DNA of 29,649 nucleotides from Parcubacteria group bacterium GW2011_GWA2_36_10 (GTDB taxonomy: Bacteria > Patescibacteriota > Patescibacteriia > UBA1558 > GWA2-36-10), in contig LBRC01000006.1 in assembly GCA_000991205.1 (NCBI GenBank), forward strand, positions 1 to 29,649. The letters are read 5' to 3'. The translations under genes were made by a program, and so were the position numbers. Below the pieces are notes generated by a model. That model saw nothing but the letters and a program-made list of their open reading frames with translations. It was not told where the DNA came from and did no database searches. Positions 23,730 through 29,649 of this stretch are shown here, piece by piece; within the stretch, counting starts at the first letter, position 1, and every line of letters begins with the position of its first letter.

Positions 23730-24266
23730 ATGCACTACGATTTGTCTTCCTCTCCACTTCCACTCTTGGTCATACTCATGACCATAATTTTGGTTGGTGT
23801 TGTGGCCATGATGATTCAGGCTATTTTTCACCCCAAGTCCGCGACCAAGATCGCTCACCCGCAACACCTCATCGACTGCGATGCTGACCCTCTCTGCCCT
23901 GAAGGTTGGGAAGTCGTCGAACATCGCAAGCACGGACAGCTGGAGTGGAATCCCGCCAAGATTCGGCTGTATCTTTCCAAACAACAGACGGGTGGCATGG
24001 GCATCGAGGACAACGAGCTCCGCAAAGAGCTTGAAGTCCTGCCGGTCATGAACGCGAACGTGCTTGACTACCTGCTCAAGCATCCCGAGTTGGTTCCCGA
24101 CGAGTGGGATATCGCGTTCCTCTGGGGAACGATTTATCGCGACTTGATTAGCGGCGAGCTGTGTGTCCGTTGCCTCTGTCGTCATCCCCGCGGGTTGTGC
24201 TGGAGCTACCGCTGGCTCAGCGATGGCTTCTATGATTGCCATCCCGCTGCGGTTTCTGCAAGTTAA
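23730..24266 (+). CDS. Membrane-anchored protein with DGR-like variable C-terminus
   Basis: 178 residues from ATG 23730, chosen because a strong SD precedes it. One hydrophobic helix (about 10-32) is followed by IDCDADPLCPEGWEVVEHRKHGQLEW, YLSKQQTGG, LRKELEVLPVMNANVLDYLLKHPELVPDEW, FLWGTIYRD and a C-terminal segment that ends HPAAVSAS. From memory, CPR genomes carry several copies of proteins with this conserved core and a hypervariable Trp/Asn-rich end before PAAV; I could not check this. The last 35 codons are almost all NNY apart from fixed Trp, Leu and Ala/Val codons, as expected for AAY codons mutated at their adenines. Composition is foreign (35 of 60 bases G/C at 23881-23940). Likely a diversified binding protein; topology is ambiguous, since basic residues follow the helix. 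Confidence 0.7.
   Translation: MHYDLSSSPLPLLVILMTIILVGVVAMMIQAIFHPKSATKIAHPQHLIDCDADPLCPEGWEVVEHRKHGQLEWNPAKIRLYLSKQQTGGMGIEDNELRKELEVLPVMNANVLDYLLKHPELVPDEWDIAFLWGTIYRDLISGELCVRCLCRHPRGLCWSYRWLSDGFYDCHPAAVSAS
24171..24245 (+). other. Candidate DGR variable region (VR)
   Basis: 25 codons, 21 of them ending in C or T; the others are TGG (twice), GGG and TTG. Cys, Arg, His, Ser, Tyr, Gly, Asp and Phe codons alternate with fixed Trp and Leu. Adenine is only 8 of 75 bases. It is followed by a fixed GC-rich stretch encoding PAAVSAS to the stop, the place where an initiation-of-mutagenic-homing site would sit. No matching template repeat lies in this window. Confidence 0.45.
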
Positions 24267-24293
24267 GTCCTTGGACATCGGCTTTCAGATTTG

Positions 24294-24322
24294 GCCCCCG
24301 TTTGCATCACTGCGGCGGGGGC
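24294..24322 (+). terminator. Terminator-like hairpin after the variable protein
   Basis: GCCCCCG (24294-24300) pairs with CGGGGGC (24316-24322), 15-nt loop, followed by an A/T-rich tail. In DGR targets a hairpin just 3' of the VR also assists homing, so it may have either role. On the minus strand it follows the elp3 stop. Confidence 0.55.
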
Positions 24323-24330
24323 TATTATAT

Positions 24331-25896
24331 TTATTTTAAATTCTTAGTCACATAAGTTCCTTCTAGTTCATAGCCGAGTTTACGATAATAGTTTCTGACA
24401 CCAATGCCAGAAATAACCGCTACTTTTTTTAAGCCTTGCTCTAAGGTAATGCGTTCAGCTTCAGCCATCAGTCTTTTGCCTAAACCTAAATGTTGGGTAT
24501 TTGAAATGGCGCCGTTTTCATCGTCATCCTGAACGTCAGCTGAAGGATCTATCTGAAGGGCGGGTATCATTTTGCCATAGACGTGAAGCTCGCGTACTAG
24601 TGAAGCATTTTTTAATTCCTCTAAAATATTGTCCTCTGGTTTATCATTGATACGCAAGCGTAAGAAAGCGTAGACTTTGCTATGCTCTTTATTTTCAAAA
24701 CTTAAGAACCATTCGTGGCCACAAGAGGCACGATATTCTCCTTGTTTTTTTAATTCTGCTTGTAAATATTGTCTCAAATTGGTGATGCGATTGCCGGCAA
24801 TAATACTTTCTTCAGGGATATCACGGATCAGACGATTGATGCGCATATAAGGGGGTACTATTTTTTTGACGGCTAGCAATAAGTCTAATAATTCTTTTTC
24901 ACTAAATGGTTTATATCTTCCCTCTTGATACCATTTGTTTAGCTCGGCAAATTCATTGACTATACAGGGATAAATTTTTAGTTGATCAGGCTGTAAATCA
25001 ACACTTTCAAAAACATATTTAAACATCTCTAAATCTTTTTCTGGACTTGAACCTGGCAAGTCTGGCATATAGTGATGATCGACTTTAAAGCCAGCGTCTT
25101 TCAAGAGGCGAGTAGCCAAAATAGATTGTTCAATGCTATGACCGCGTTTGATAAAGTCTAAAATTTTGTTATCTGTATGTTGGACGCCGAGCTGGACACG
25201 AGTGCAACCCAAAATTCTTAGTTTTTTTATTTCTGTCTCATGGATAAAATCAGGGCGAGTTTCTAAAGTCAGGCCAATGATTTTATAACGAGCAGTTTCA
25301 TTGATATCTTGTTCTTCCTGTAAAGATAATCTTTCTCGTTTTGCCCCATCGCTGAAAGTGTTAGCGGCATAAAAACAATCACGAATAAAATCATGTTGAT
25401 ACTGATCGGGATACACTGACCAGGTGCCACCTAAGACTAAAATTTCTATTTTATCTACTAAGTGACCGTTGTTTTCTAAAGCTTGGATGCGCATGCGTAC
25501 TTGTCGTTCGGCATCAAACAAATTCATCTTGGCACGCATGGCAGCGGGCTCGTTAGATAAATAGCTTTTAGGCATCCCTTGTTCGGTTGGGCAGTAGATA
25601 CATTTTCCTGGACAAACAAAAGGTTTAGTCAAAACTGTGATGACTGACACGCCAGATAAAGTGCGCACTGCACGTTTGGTAAATAGCTCATTTATTCTTT
25701 CATCGTTTTTTAAACGACCGGATTTTACTAATTGACGATAAACTAAAATTAGGTTAGCTTTAGTGGTAGGAGCAAGATGTTCAGTAGAAAAGACTTGTCT
25801 TAATTTTTTGACAAAGTCTAAATCTGTGGCATATTTGGTATTTGCCAGCTCGATTACAATATTTTCTAAAATTTTTTCGTCTATAAAATCTGCCAT
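24331..25896 (-). CDS. elp3: Elp3-type radical SAM / GNAT tRNA U34 carboxymethyltransferase
   Basis: Makes the cm5U34 modification in tRNA anticodons. 521 residues. Radical-SAM cluster motif CPGKCIYC (C95, C99, C102) followed by PTEQGMPKSYLSNEPAAMRA; the substrate core has ILVLGGTWSVYPD, CTRVQLGVQHTD and DHHYMPDLPGSSPEKD. The C-terminal acetyl-CoA domain from about 455 has QHLGLGKRLMAEAE and RNYYRKLGYELEGTYVTKNL. It stands alone without other Elongator subunits, as known for bacteria and archaea. Between SLVRELHVYGK and the GNAT domain lies an unusual acidic insert (about residues 448-464, rich in Asp) coded by a palindrome. It is divergent from a Trm9-like methyltransferase, with which it shares a CATG start. 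Confidence 0.93.
   Translation of the reverse strand: MADFIDEKILENIVIELANTKYATDLDFVKKLRQVFSTEHLAPTTKANLILVYRQLVKSGRLKNDERINELFTKRAVRTLSGVSVITVLTKPFVCPGKCIYCPTEQGMPKSYLSNEPAAMRAKMNLFDAERQVRMRIQALENNGHLVDKIEILVLGGTWSVYPDQYQHDFIRDCFYAANTFSDGAKRERLSLQEEQDINETARYKIIGLTLETRPDFIHETEIKKLRILGCTRVQLGVQHTDNKILDFIKRGHSIEQSILATRLLKDAGFKVDHHYMPDLPGSSPEKDLEMFKYVFESVDLQPDQLKIYPCIVNEFAELNKWYQEGRYKPFSEKELLDLLLAVKKIVPPYMRINRLIRDIPEESIIAGNRITNLRQYLQAELKKQGEYRASCGHEWFLSFENKEHSKVYAFLRLRINDKPEDNILEELKNASLVRELHVYGKMIPALQIDPSADVQDDDENGAISNTQHLGLGKRLMAEAERITLEQGLKKVAVISGIGVRNYYRKLGYELEGTYVTKNLK
24526..24548. repeat. REP-like palindrome inside elp3 coding sequence
   Basis: ATCCT...AGGAT with a TCAGCTGA centre, in the context TCATCCTGAACG...GCTGAAGGATCT, resembling dispersed TCATCCTGAGCGAAGTCGAAGGATCT-type repeats. 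It stays in frame and encodes the acidic linker of Elp3. Confidence 0.5.
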
Positions 25897-26554
25897 GTCA
25901 AATGATTTAAAAATAATTTATAACTCTATTGCTGAAGAATTTTCTGCTTCACGAGTTTTTCCGTGGGAAGAATTACAAGTTTTTATACCATACTTACAGG
26001 ATAATTTCAAGGTACTAGACCTAGGCTGCGGTAATGGTCGCTTGCTTAAAGTTTTGCAAGAGTCTGGTAAAAAATTTGATTATTTGGGTATAGATTTTGC
26101 TGACAACTTGATTACTGAAGCAAAAAAACAATGGCCAGATTTTAATTTTCAAGTCGGTGAAATGGAAAACTTAAAATTAGCACCTGAAAGTTTTGAGATG
26201 ATTTTTTTGATCGCTTCTTTTCATCATTTGCAAAATAGAAAAGACAGAATAAAAGTTTTAAACAATATTTACCAAGCTTTGAAGCCAGAGGGTTTATTAT
26301 TTATGACCAATTGGGATTTACGACAAAAAAAATATCTTAAAAACTTTTTTAGTCAGTGGTGGAAAAAAAGAGCTTGGAATGATGTTTTTATTTCTTGGCA
26401 AAAATATTTAGGTGATAAACAAAAACTATGGCGTTATTACCATAGCTTTACCGAAAGTGAATTAGCTAATTTATTATTAAAAACTGGTTTTAAATTATCC
26501 CCCAAAGGTGTTTATAAAACTAAATGGAATATAAATTGCCTTGTAAAAAAATAA
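25895..26554 (+). CDS. Trm9-like SAM-dependent tRNA methyltransferase candidate
   Basis: 219 residues from ATG 25895. N-terminal IYNSIAEEFSASRVFPWEEL matches the YNxIAxxFSxTRxxPW signature of the Trm9/ALKBH8 family; SAM motif I is VLDLGCGNGRLL, motif II YLGIDFADNLI, then FQVGEMENLKL, FEMIFLIASFHHL and LKPEGLLFMTNWD. In yeast Trm9 methylates cm5U34, made by Elongator (Elp3), to mcm5U34. Its divergent position against elp3 makes the same two-step pathway plausible here. The 44-residue N-terminal extension toward 25763 is rejected because it runs antisense through elp3. A TATAAA (25882-25887) 7 nt before ATG suggests a leaderless mRNA whose promoter lies within elp3 coding sequence. No Trm112 partner is seen. 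Confidence 0.75.
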   Translation: MSNDLKIIYNSIAEEFSASRVFPWEELQVFIPYLQDNFKVLDLGCGNGRLLKVLQESGKKFDYLGIDFADNLITEAKKQWPDFNFQVGEMENLKLAPESFEMIFLIASFHHLQNRKDRIKVLNNIYQALKPEGLLFMTNWDLRQKKYLKNFFSQWWKKRAWNDVFISWQKYLGDKQKLWRYYHSFTESELANLLLKTGFKLSPKGVYKTKWNINCLVKK

Positions 26555-26585
26555 TTTTAAATAATATCTCTAAGCCTTATATTAA

Positions 26586-26616
26586 AGCAGAACCCCGCCT
26601 TCGGCGGGGTTCTGCT
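26586..26616 (+). terminator. Terminator of the methyltransferase gene
   Basis: AGCAGAACCCCGCC (26586-26599), loop TTC, complement at 26603-26616, then a TTTTATTT run. A bidirectional role with the M14 gene ending at 26639 is possible. Confidence 0.75.
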
Positions 26617-26638
26617 AAAGTTTTATTTGACTTATTTT

Positions 26639-27511
26639 TTATGCAGCTTCTTCAATCATAGTTTCTTCTACTAGCTGATCTTGGCTAGTAATTTTGTTGA
26701 TGAAAATAGTTGATTGTAAAGCCTCTTTTTGTTTTTTCCAATCAGAACCCCACCGAGTAGAACCTTCAATCTCTATATAAGCTACGTTATTTAAATCGCA
26801 CCATTCTTTTAGCGTGCCTGTTTGTCTCAAATTTAACCATGTTTCATGGTTGAGGTTTTTAAAATTAGTTTTTTGGCTATAAATTTTAGCAATTTTTTTT
26901 GCTAGTACATTTTGATTAGCCATCACATCTTTGCCAGTGTTATGGAACATGAATAATACTTTGATTTCCTTGCTTTTAATTAATTTTATTAGTGCTTTTG
27001 TTTCTGGTTCAGAATTACCAAAATTTCCACAAAAAACTTCCTTATGTTCCTCATAATTTTTTCCAAATGACCATTGAGCTTTTGTTTTAAATGATGGCGT
27101 TGCAAAATTTCTGTTTAGATCAACGTTATTGTTATTAAAACGGCCAATTTTTCCACCGTTAAAATAATCTGGCTTTTTAAGAGCTAGTTCAAAACCGTCT
27201 GGATTTAAACAAGGTACAATGTATATTGAGTAGTCGTTAAATTTTTTCTCTTGTGAGTAAGACCAATTCAAAAAATAATGTGCTAATTTTACTGTGCCAG
27301 TTTCGTTGCCGTGTATACAAAAAACATAAAGTACTTTTGTAGTCCCATGGCCTATTTGGTAGCACTTTATTTTTTGTTTTTTTACTGATTCGCCAATATC
27401 AAATGTGGCTATATTTTTTGGTATGGGCGGAGTTTTTTCAAGCGTATTTATAAAATAGCCAATCAAGCCTCTTTTTAGGCGACCAAAATATTGTTTAATT
27501 CTCTTTAGCAT
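26639..27511 (-). CDS. M14-family zinc carboxypeptidase
   Basis: 290 residues. Zinc ligands CIHGNETG (H67, E70) and FMFHNTG (H190); substrate-binding Arg in DLNRNF (R134); PCLNPDGFE; and general-base Glu in AYIEIEGS (E249 most likely). This is the compact M14 type that includes murein-peptide amidases (MpaA) and DUF2817-like enzymes. The N-terminus has a basic amphipathic stretch (LKRIKQYFGRLKRGLIGYF) but no clear cleavable signal peptide, so cytoplasmic or membrane-associated action on peptides or muropeptides is likely. Metal and catalytic residues are complete. It lies 25 nt downstream of mscL on the same strand. Confidence 0.87.
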   Translation of the reverse strand: MLKRIKQYFGRLKRGLIGYFINTLEKTPPIPKNIATFDIGESVKKQKIKCYQIGHGTTKVLYVFCIHGNETGTVKLAHYFLNWSYSQEKKFNDYSIYIVPCLNPDGFELALKKPDYFNGGKIGRFNNNNVDLNRNFATPSFKTKAQWSFGKNYEEHKEVFCGNFGNSEPETKALIKLIKSKEIKVLFMFHNTGKDVMANQNVLAKKIAKIYSQKTNFKNLNHETWLNLRQTGTLKEWCDLNNVAYIEIEGSTRWGSDWKKQKEALQSTIFINKITSQDQLVEETMIEEAA

Positions 27512-27536
27512 ATTATGTAACTATTATTTCATTGTT

Positions 27537-27854
27537 TTATTTTGTCTCGGGCTCTGGTTTAGCTAGTAGTTTTTTGACGACGATAAAGATGATAAAAGCT
27601 AAAATTAAAAAATGAATAGTATTCGCTAAAAAGGCACCCCAAGCTAAATTAATTTTACCCCAAGTTAAAATAGCACTTTGCCAGCCACCAGCTGGTAAAA
27701 TTGGGCTTAAAAGAGGCATAAATAAATTATCCACAAATGATTTGACTAATTCATTGACCGCTTGTCCCATGACGAAGGCAATAGCGACCGAAACTACTTT
27801 ATACTCTTTTAAAAATTCTCTAAATTCGTTGACTACTTTTGGTTTTTTTATCAT
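27537..27854 (-). CDS. mscL: Large-conductance mechanosensitive channel MscL
   Basis: Opens under membrane tension to release solutes after osmotic down-shock. About 105 residues from ATG 27854. N-terminal amphipathic helix FREFLKEYKVVSV, TM1 AIAFVMGQAVNELVKSFVDN with the Gly/Ala-spaced pore-lining face, a FMPLLSPILPAGGWQ loop, and TM2 LANTIHFLILAFIIFIVVKKLL with the FLILAFIIF pattern; the short C-terminal tail is charged. The 22-residue upstream extension to 27920 is rejected: it is encoded by the 27873-27895 hairpin. Confidence 0.88.
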   Translation of the reverse strand: MIKKPKVVNEFREFLKEYKVVSVAIAFVMGQAVNELVKSFVDNLFMPLLSPILPAGGWQSAILTWGKINLAWGAFLANTIHFLILAFIIFIVVKKLLAKPEPETK

Positions 27855-27872
27855 ATAGTTTTTTTTATTTAT

Positions 27873-27895
27873 TTTCCTCCGCGATGCGGAGGAAA
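27873..27895. repeat. 10-bp hairpin upstream of mscL
   Basis: TTTCCTCCGC / GCGGAGGAAA with a GAT loop. It lies in the 100-bp gap between the MsrQ-like gene and mscL. Confidence 0.6.
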
Positions 27896-27923
27896 GATCA
27901 ATGTAGGTTAACACTTGCATAGC

Positions 27924-27946
27924 TATTCCCCGCTACGCGGGGAATA
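27924..27946. repeat. 10-bp CCCCGC hairpin after the MsrQ-like gene
   Basis: TATTCCCCGC (27924-27933) / GCGGGGAATA (27937-27946), loop TAC, 9 nt past the stop of the upstream gene on the minus strand. Confidence 0.65.
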
Positions 27947-27955
27947 ATATAAAGT

Positions 27956-28609
27956 TTATTGTTTTATTTCCCTAGGACGGAATAATGAAGAAAGGGTAAA
28001 TTTTTTATATTCTAATATTTTTAAAATTAAAAAAGCTATATTTAGAAAAAATAAACCCAAAAGATCTTCGGCTTCTTGTTTTAATAAAATTTGATGCATA
28101 CTAATCAGGGGTAGAAGTAGATAAGACAAAGACTGTAAACGCTTCCAGTTTTTTTTCAAAAAGCGCATCGAAGCATTATTAGAAGTAAGATATAAGATGA
28201 TGAAAATAATAGCAGCTATGGCAGCGGGGAACAGGAAATTATTAAAAGGTAAATAATTTTCTATTTTGTATATTTTTAAACTAAAAATATTGCCAGCCAA
28301 ATGAGCAAAAGCAAAATAAGCACATAAAATACCCAGCTCTCGGCGATAAGATAAAAGCCACATCAGTTCTTTGAAACCTAAAATTTTGATGCTTGGTTTG
28401 ATAAACAAAACTAAAATTAATATTTGCCAAGCCCATTCTCCAATTTGGGCAAAAATTTCAGTTGAAGAACTTAGTAAGACAGTGGCGAGTAAAATAATAG
28501 GTATAAAACCGTAAAAAAGATAATGAATAATTTTACGAAATTTAGCGGATTGTAAATAATTAATCCATGTGAATAATTTTGTTGGCAGAATACTTTTTTC
28601 GTTTTCCAT
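27956..28609 (-). CDS. MsrQ/YedZ-like ferric-reductase transmembrane protein
   Basis: 217 residues with about six membrane helices. The family pattern is clear: SYRRELGILCAYFAFAHLAG (RR-LG then heme His103), LTSNNASMRFLKKNWKRLQSLSY, and LISMHQILL (His172). MsrQ passes electrons from quinol or flavin through heme to the periplasmic methionine-sulfoxide reductase MsrP. Here the W-R-L-H motif, which normally supplies another heme ligand, has Gln159 in place of His, so it may bind one heme fewer or be a diverged paralog. No msrP is in the window. Its start lies 50 nt inside the end of the C39-like gene, so the two are probably translationally coupled. Confidence 0.77.
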   Translation of the reverse strand: MENEKSILPTKLFTWINYLQSAKFRKIIHYLFYGFIPIILLATVLLSSSTEIFAQIGEWAWQILILVLFIKPSIKILGFKELMWLLSYRRELGILCAYFAFAHLAGNIFSLKIYKIENYLPFNNFLFPAAIAAIIFIILYLTSNNASMRFLKKNWKRLQSLSYLLLPLISMHQILLKQEAEDLLGLFFLNIAFLILKILEYKKFTLSSLFRPREIKQ

Positions 28610-29093
28610 AAAATAAAATTCCTAGGTTATTATATTTAGTTTGGCTCGTGGTGTCGATATCATGCCAGCGTTGTAGTAGCTCTTTGTAAGTCAAATAAGT
28701 TTTGACATTGACATAAGGATCTTCAAAATAGATCTTATCCTTATCATAGCCGACAGCTATCACAAAGTGTCCGTGATCCCAATGTTTTTTCCAGTTTTTT
28801 ATTTTTTGTTTAGACCAAGCTTGGAGCATCAAAAGTACTGGTTTATCTTGATCAAGATATTTTTTGATTTCTGCTATCGTCATTGCTTTGATAGCGACTT
28901 TAAAGCCAAAATGCCTAGCTACTTTTTTGATACCGTTAATTGGCGTGCCGTGATCATCGTTGGTTCCTGCTAGATTGATCAAGTCTATTTCATTTGCATT
29001 AATGCCATAATAAGCTAAGATTGCCTCCAAGCTTTTGGCGCCGCAATCATAATCAAAAGTTTGTCTAAATTCTGGGAATTCTAAAATATGCAT
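28560..29093 (-). CDS. C39-like cysteine peptidase
   Basis: 177 residues. The papain-like C39 pattern is visible: FRQTFDYDCGAKSLEAIL (Gln11 oxyanion, Cys17), GHFVIAVGYD (His109) and YFEDPY (Asp125). Stand-alone C39 domains without an ABC transporter are frequent in CPR and process or degrade double-glycine-type peptides, or act elsewhere in the envelope. There is no signal peptide. The catalytic triad is complete. It sits between the DedA gene (3 nt gap) and the MsrQ-like gene (50-nt overlap), suggesting one transcript of three membrane- or envelope-related genes. Confidence 0.83.
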   Translation of the reverse strand: MHILEFPEFRQTFDYDCGAKSLEAILAYYGINANEIDLINLAGTNDDHGTPINGIKKVARHFGFKVAIKAMTIAEIKKYLDQDKPVLLMLQAWSKQKIKNWKKHWDHGHFVIAVGYDKDKIYFEDPYVNVKTYLTYKELLQRWHDIDTTSQTKYNNLGILFYGKRKKYSANKIIHMD

Positions 29094-29096
29094 CTT

Positions 29097-29649
29097 TTAT
29101 TTCTTTTTAGCTTTTAAATATTCGAAAAGAATTGGCAATAAAGATAAAATAATAATTATCAAAATTACCCAGCTTAGATTATTTTTTATATAAGGTAAAT
29201 TACCAAATAAATAGCCGCAAAATGTAAATAGTGACACCCAGGCTAGGCCGCCAATAATATTAAAGCTAATAAAAGTGCTATATTGCATCTTGCCTACGCC
29301 GGCTACAAAGGGAGCGAAAGTACGAATGATGGGCACAAAGCGAGCGAGGATGATAGTCTTTTTGCCATATTTGGCAAAAAAGTTTTTTGTTCTTTCTAGG
29401 TGTTCGGCTTTGATAAATTTAGCAAAAACTTTTTCCCCAAAATAATGTCCAATCCAATAATTTACAGTGTCACCTAAAATAGCGGCTAGACTGACAATCA
29501 AAAATAAGAGCCAGATATTAAAGTCACCAATAGCCGCCATCGCTCCAGCCACAAAGAGCAGTGAGTCACCCGGCAAAAAAGGCGTGATCACTAGTCCAGT
29601 TTCTAAAAAAATGATCAAAAATAAAAAGCCATAGACCCAAAATCCATAG
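29097..29649 (-). CDS. DedA-family membrane protein, 5' end cut by window edge
   Basis: The frame is open to the right edge; codons upstream of the TTG at 29618 read YGFWVYGFLFL, which fits the first DedA helix, so the true start lies outside. Visible: IIFLETGLVITPFLPGDSLLFVAGAMAA, GDTVNYWIGHYFGEKVF, ILARFVPIIRTFAPFVAGVGKM and FNIIGGLAWVSLFTFCGYLFG, the complete DedA/SNARE-associated set with conserved Glu, Asp and Arg residues. DedA proteins are proposed lipid scramblases or flippases, with some tied to undecaprenyl-phosphate recycling and membrane-potential homeostasis. Confidence 0.9.
   Translation of the reverse strand, partial: YGFWVYGFLFLIIFLETGLVITPFLPGDSLLFVAGAMAAIGDFNIWLLFLIVSLAAILGDTVNYWIGHYFGEKVFAKFIKAEHLERTKNFFAKYGKKTIILARFVPIIRTFAPFVAGVGKMQYSTFISFNIIGGLAWVSLFTFCGYLFGNLPYIKNNLSWVILIIIILSLLPILFEYLKAKKK

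Noticed and set aside
23694..24278. 194-aa minus-strand ORF opposite the variable protein
   Set aside because: The plus strand has a promoter, strong SD, anchor helix and a recognisable protein core; the minus frame has none of these and is a GC-rich shadow.
25763..25894. 44-residue N-terminal extension of the Trm9-like methyltransferase
   Set aside because: It runs antisense through elp3; the family signature begins right after ATG 25895.
27855..27920. 22-residue N-terminal extension of MscL
   Set aside because: It is encoded by a hairpin and has no counterpart in the family.

Overview
This window looks like a chromosomal piece from a Candidate Phyla Radiation (Patescibacteria) bacterium. 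That is an inference from very AT-rich coding sequence, small tightly packed genes, a reduced core set (ftsH, an S1-type protein, gyrA, ruvB, ychF, uvrD/pcrA, glyA, folD, queA/queH, stand-alone elp3, type IV pilus ATPase) and almost no Shine-Dalgarno (SD) sites. UGA acts as an ordinary stop, so this is not one of the UGA-recoding lineages.

Layout: 0-1.4 kb holds a four-helix-bundle (Avd-like) gene divergent from a reverse transcriptase (RT) of the diversity-generating retroelement (DGR) type, broken by one in-frame TAA. 1.4-3.0 kb is a PilB/GspE ATPase broken by a deletion plus frameshift. 3.2-7.5 kb (minus) is a membrane protein, FtsH and a four-domain S1 protein. 7.75-11.2 kb (plus) is a metallo-beta-lactamase-fold protein without the usual metal motif, a membrane-anchored small protein and GyrA. 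11.7-14.4 kb (plus) is ruvB-queH-queA. 15.3-19.1 kb holds a candidate structured small RNA, a possible RelE/barnase-like protein, YchF and a UvrD-family helicase. 19.2-23.3 kb holds a small unknown, a DEDDy exonuclease-WYL fusion, FolD, GlyA and a Fic toxin with a 51-aa antitoxin too short for ordinary ORF cutoffs. 24.3-26.55 kb is a divergent Elp3 / Trm9-like methyltransferase pair whose start codons share one CATG. 26.6 kb to the end (minus) is an M14 carboxypeptidase, MscL, an MsrQ-like heme membrane protein, a C39-like peptidase and a DedA protein cut by the window edge.

Two patterns cut across the window. First, three isolated genes (11.3, 14.7 and 23.7 kb) are about 50-58% GC in sampled 60-base blocks, against about 23% in a gyrA block. 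Each has its own sigma70-like promoter, strong SD and terminator. The third, an anchored protein, ends in a stretch that looks like a DGR variable region, so the window may hold both the enzyme remnants and a target of a retroelement diversification system; no template repeat was found. Second, at least five ordinary genes have a -10 box only 6-7 nt before the ATG, which predicts leaderless mRNAs. Intergenic spaces are also filled with GC-rich perfect hairpins, some acting as terminators and some resembling dispersed REP-like elements, one of them inside elp3.

No tRNA, rRNA, CRISPR array or transposase was seen.
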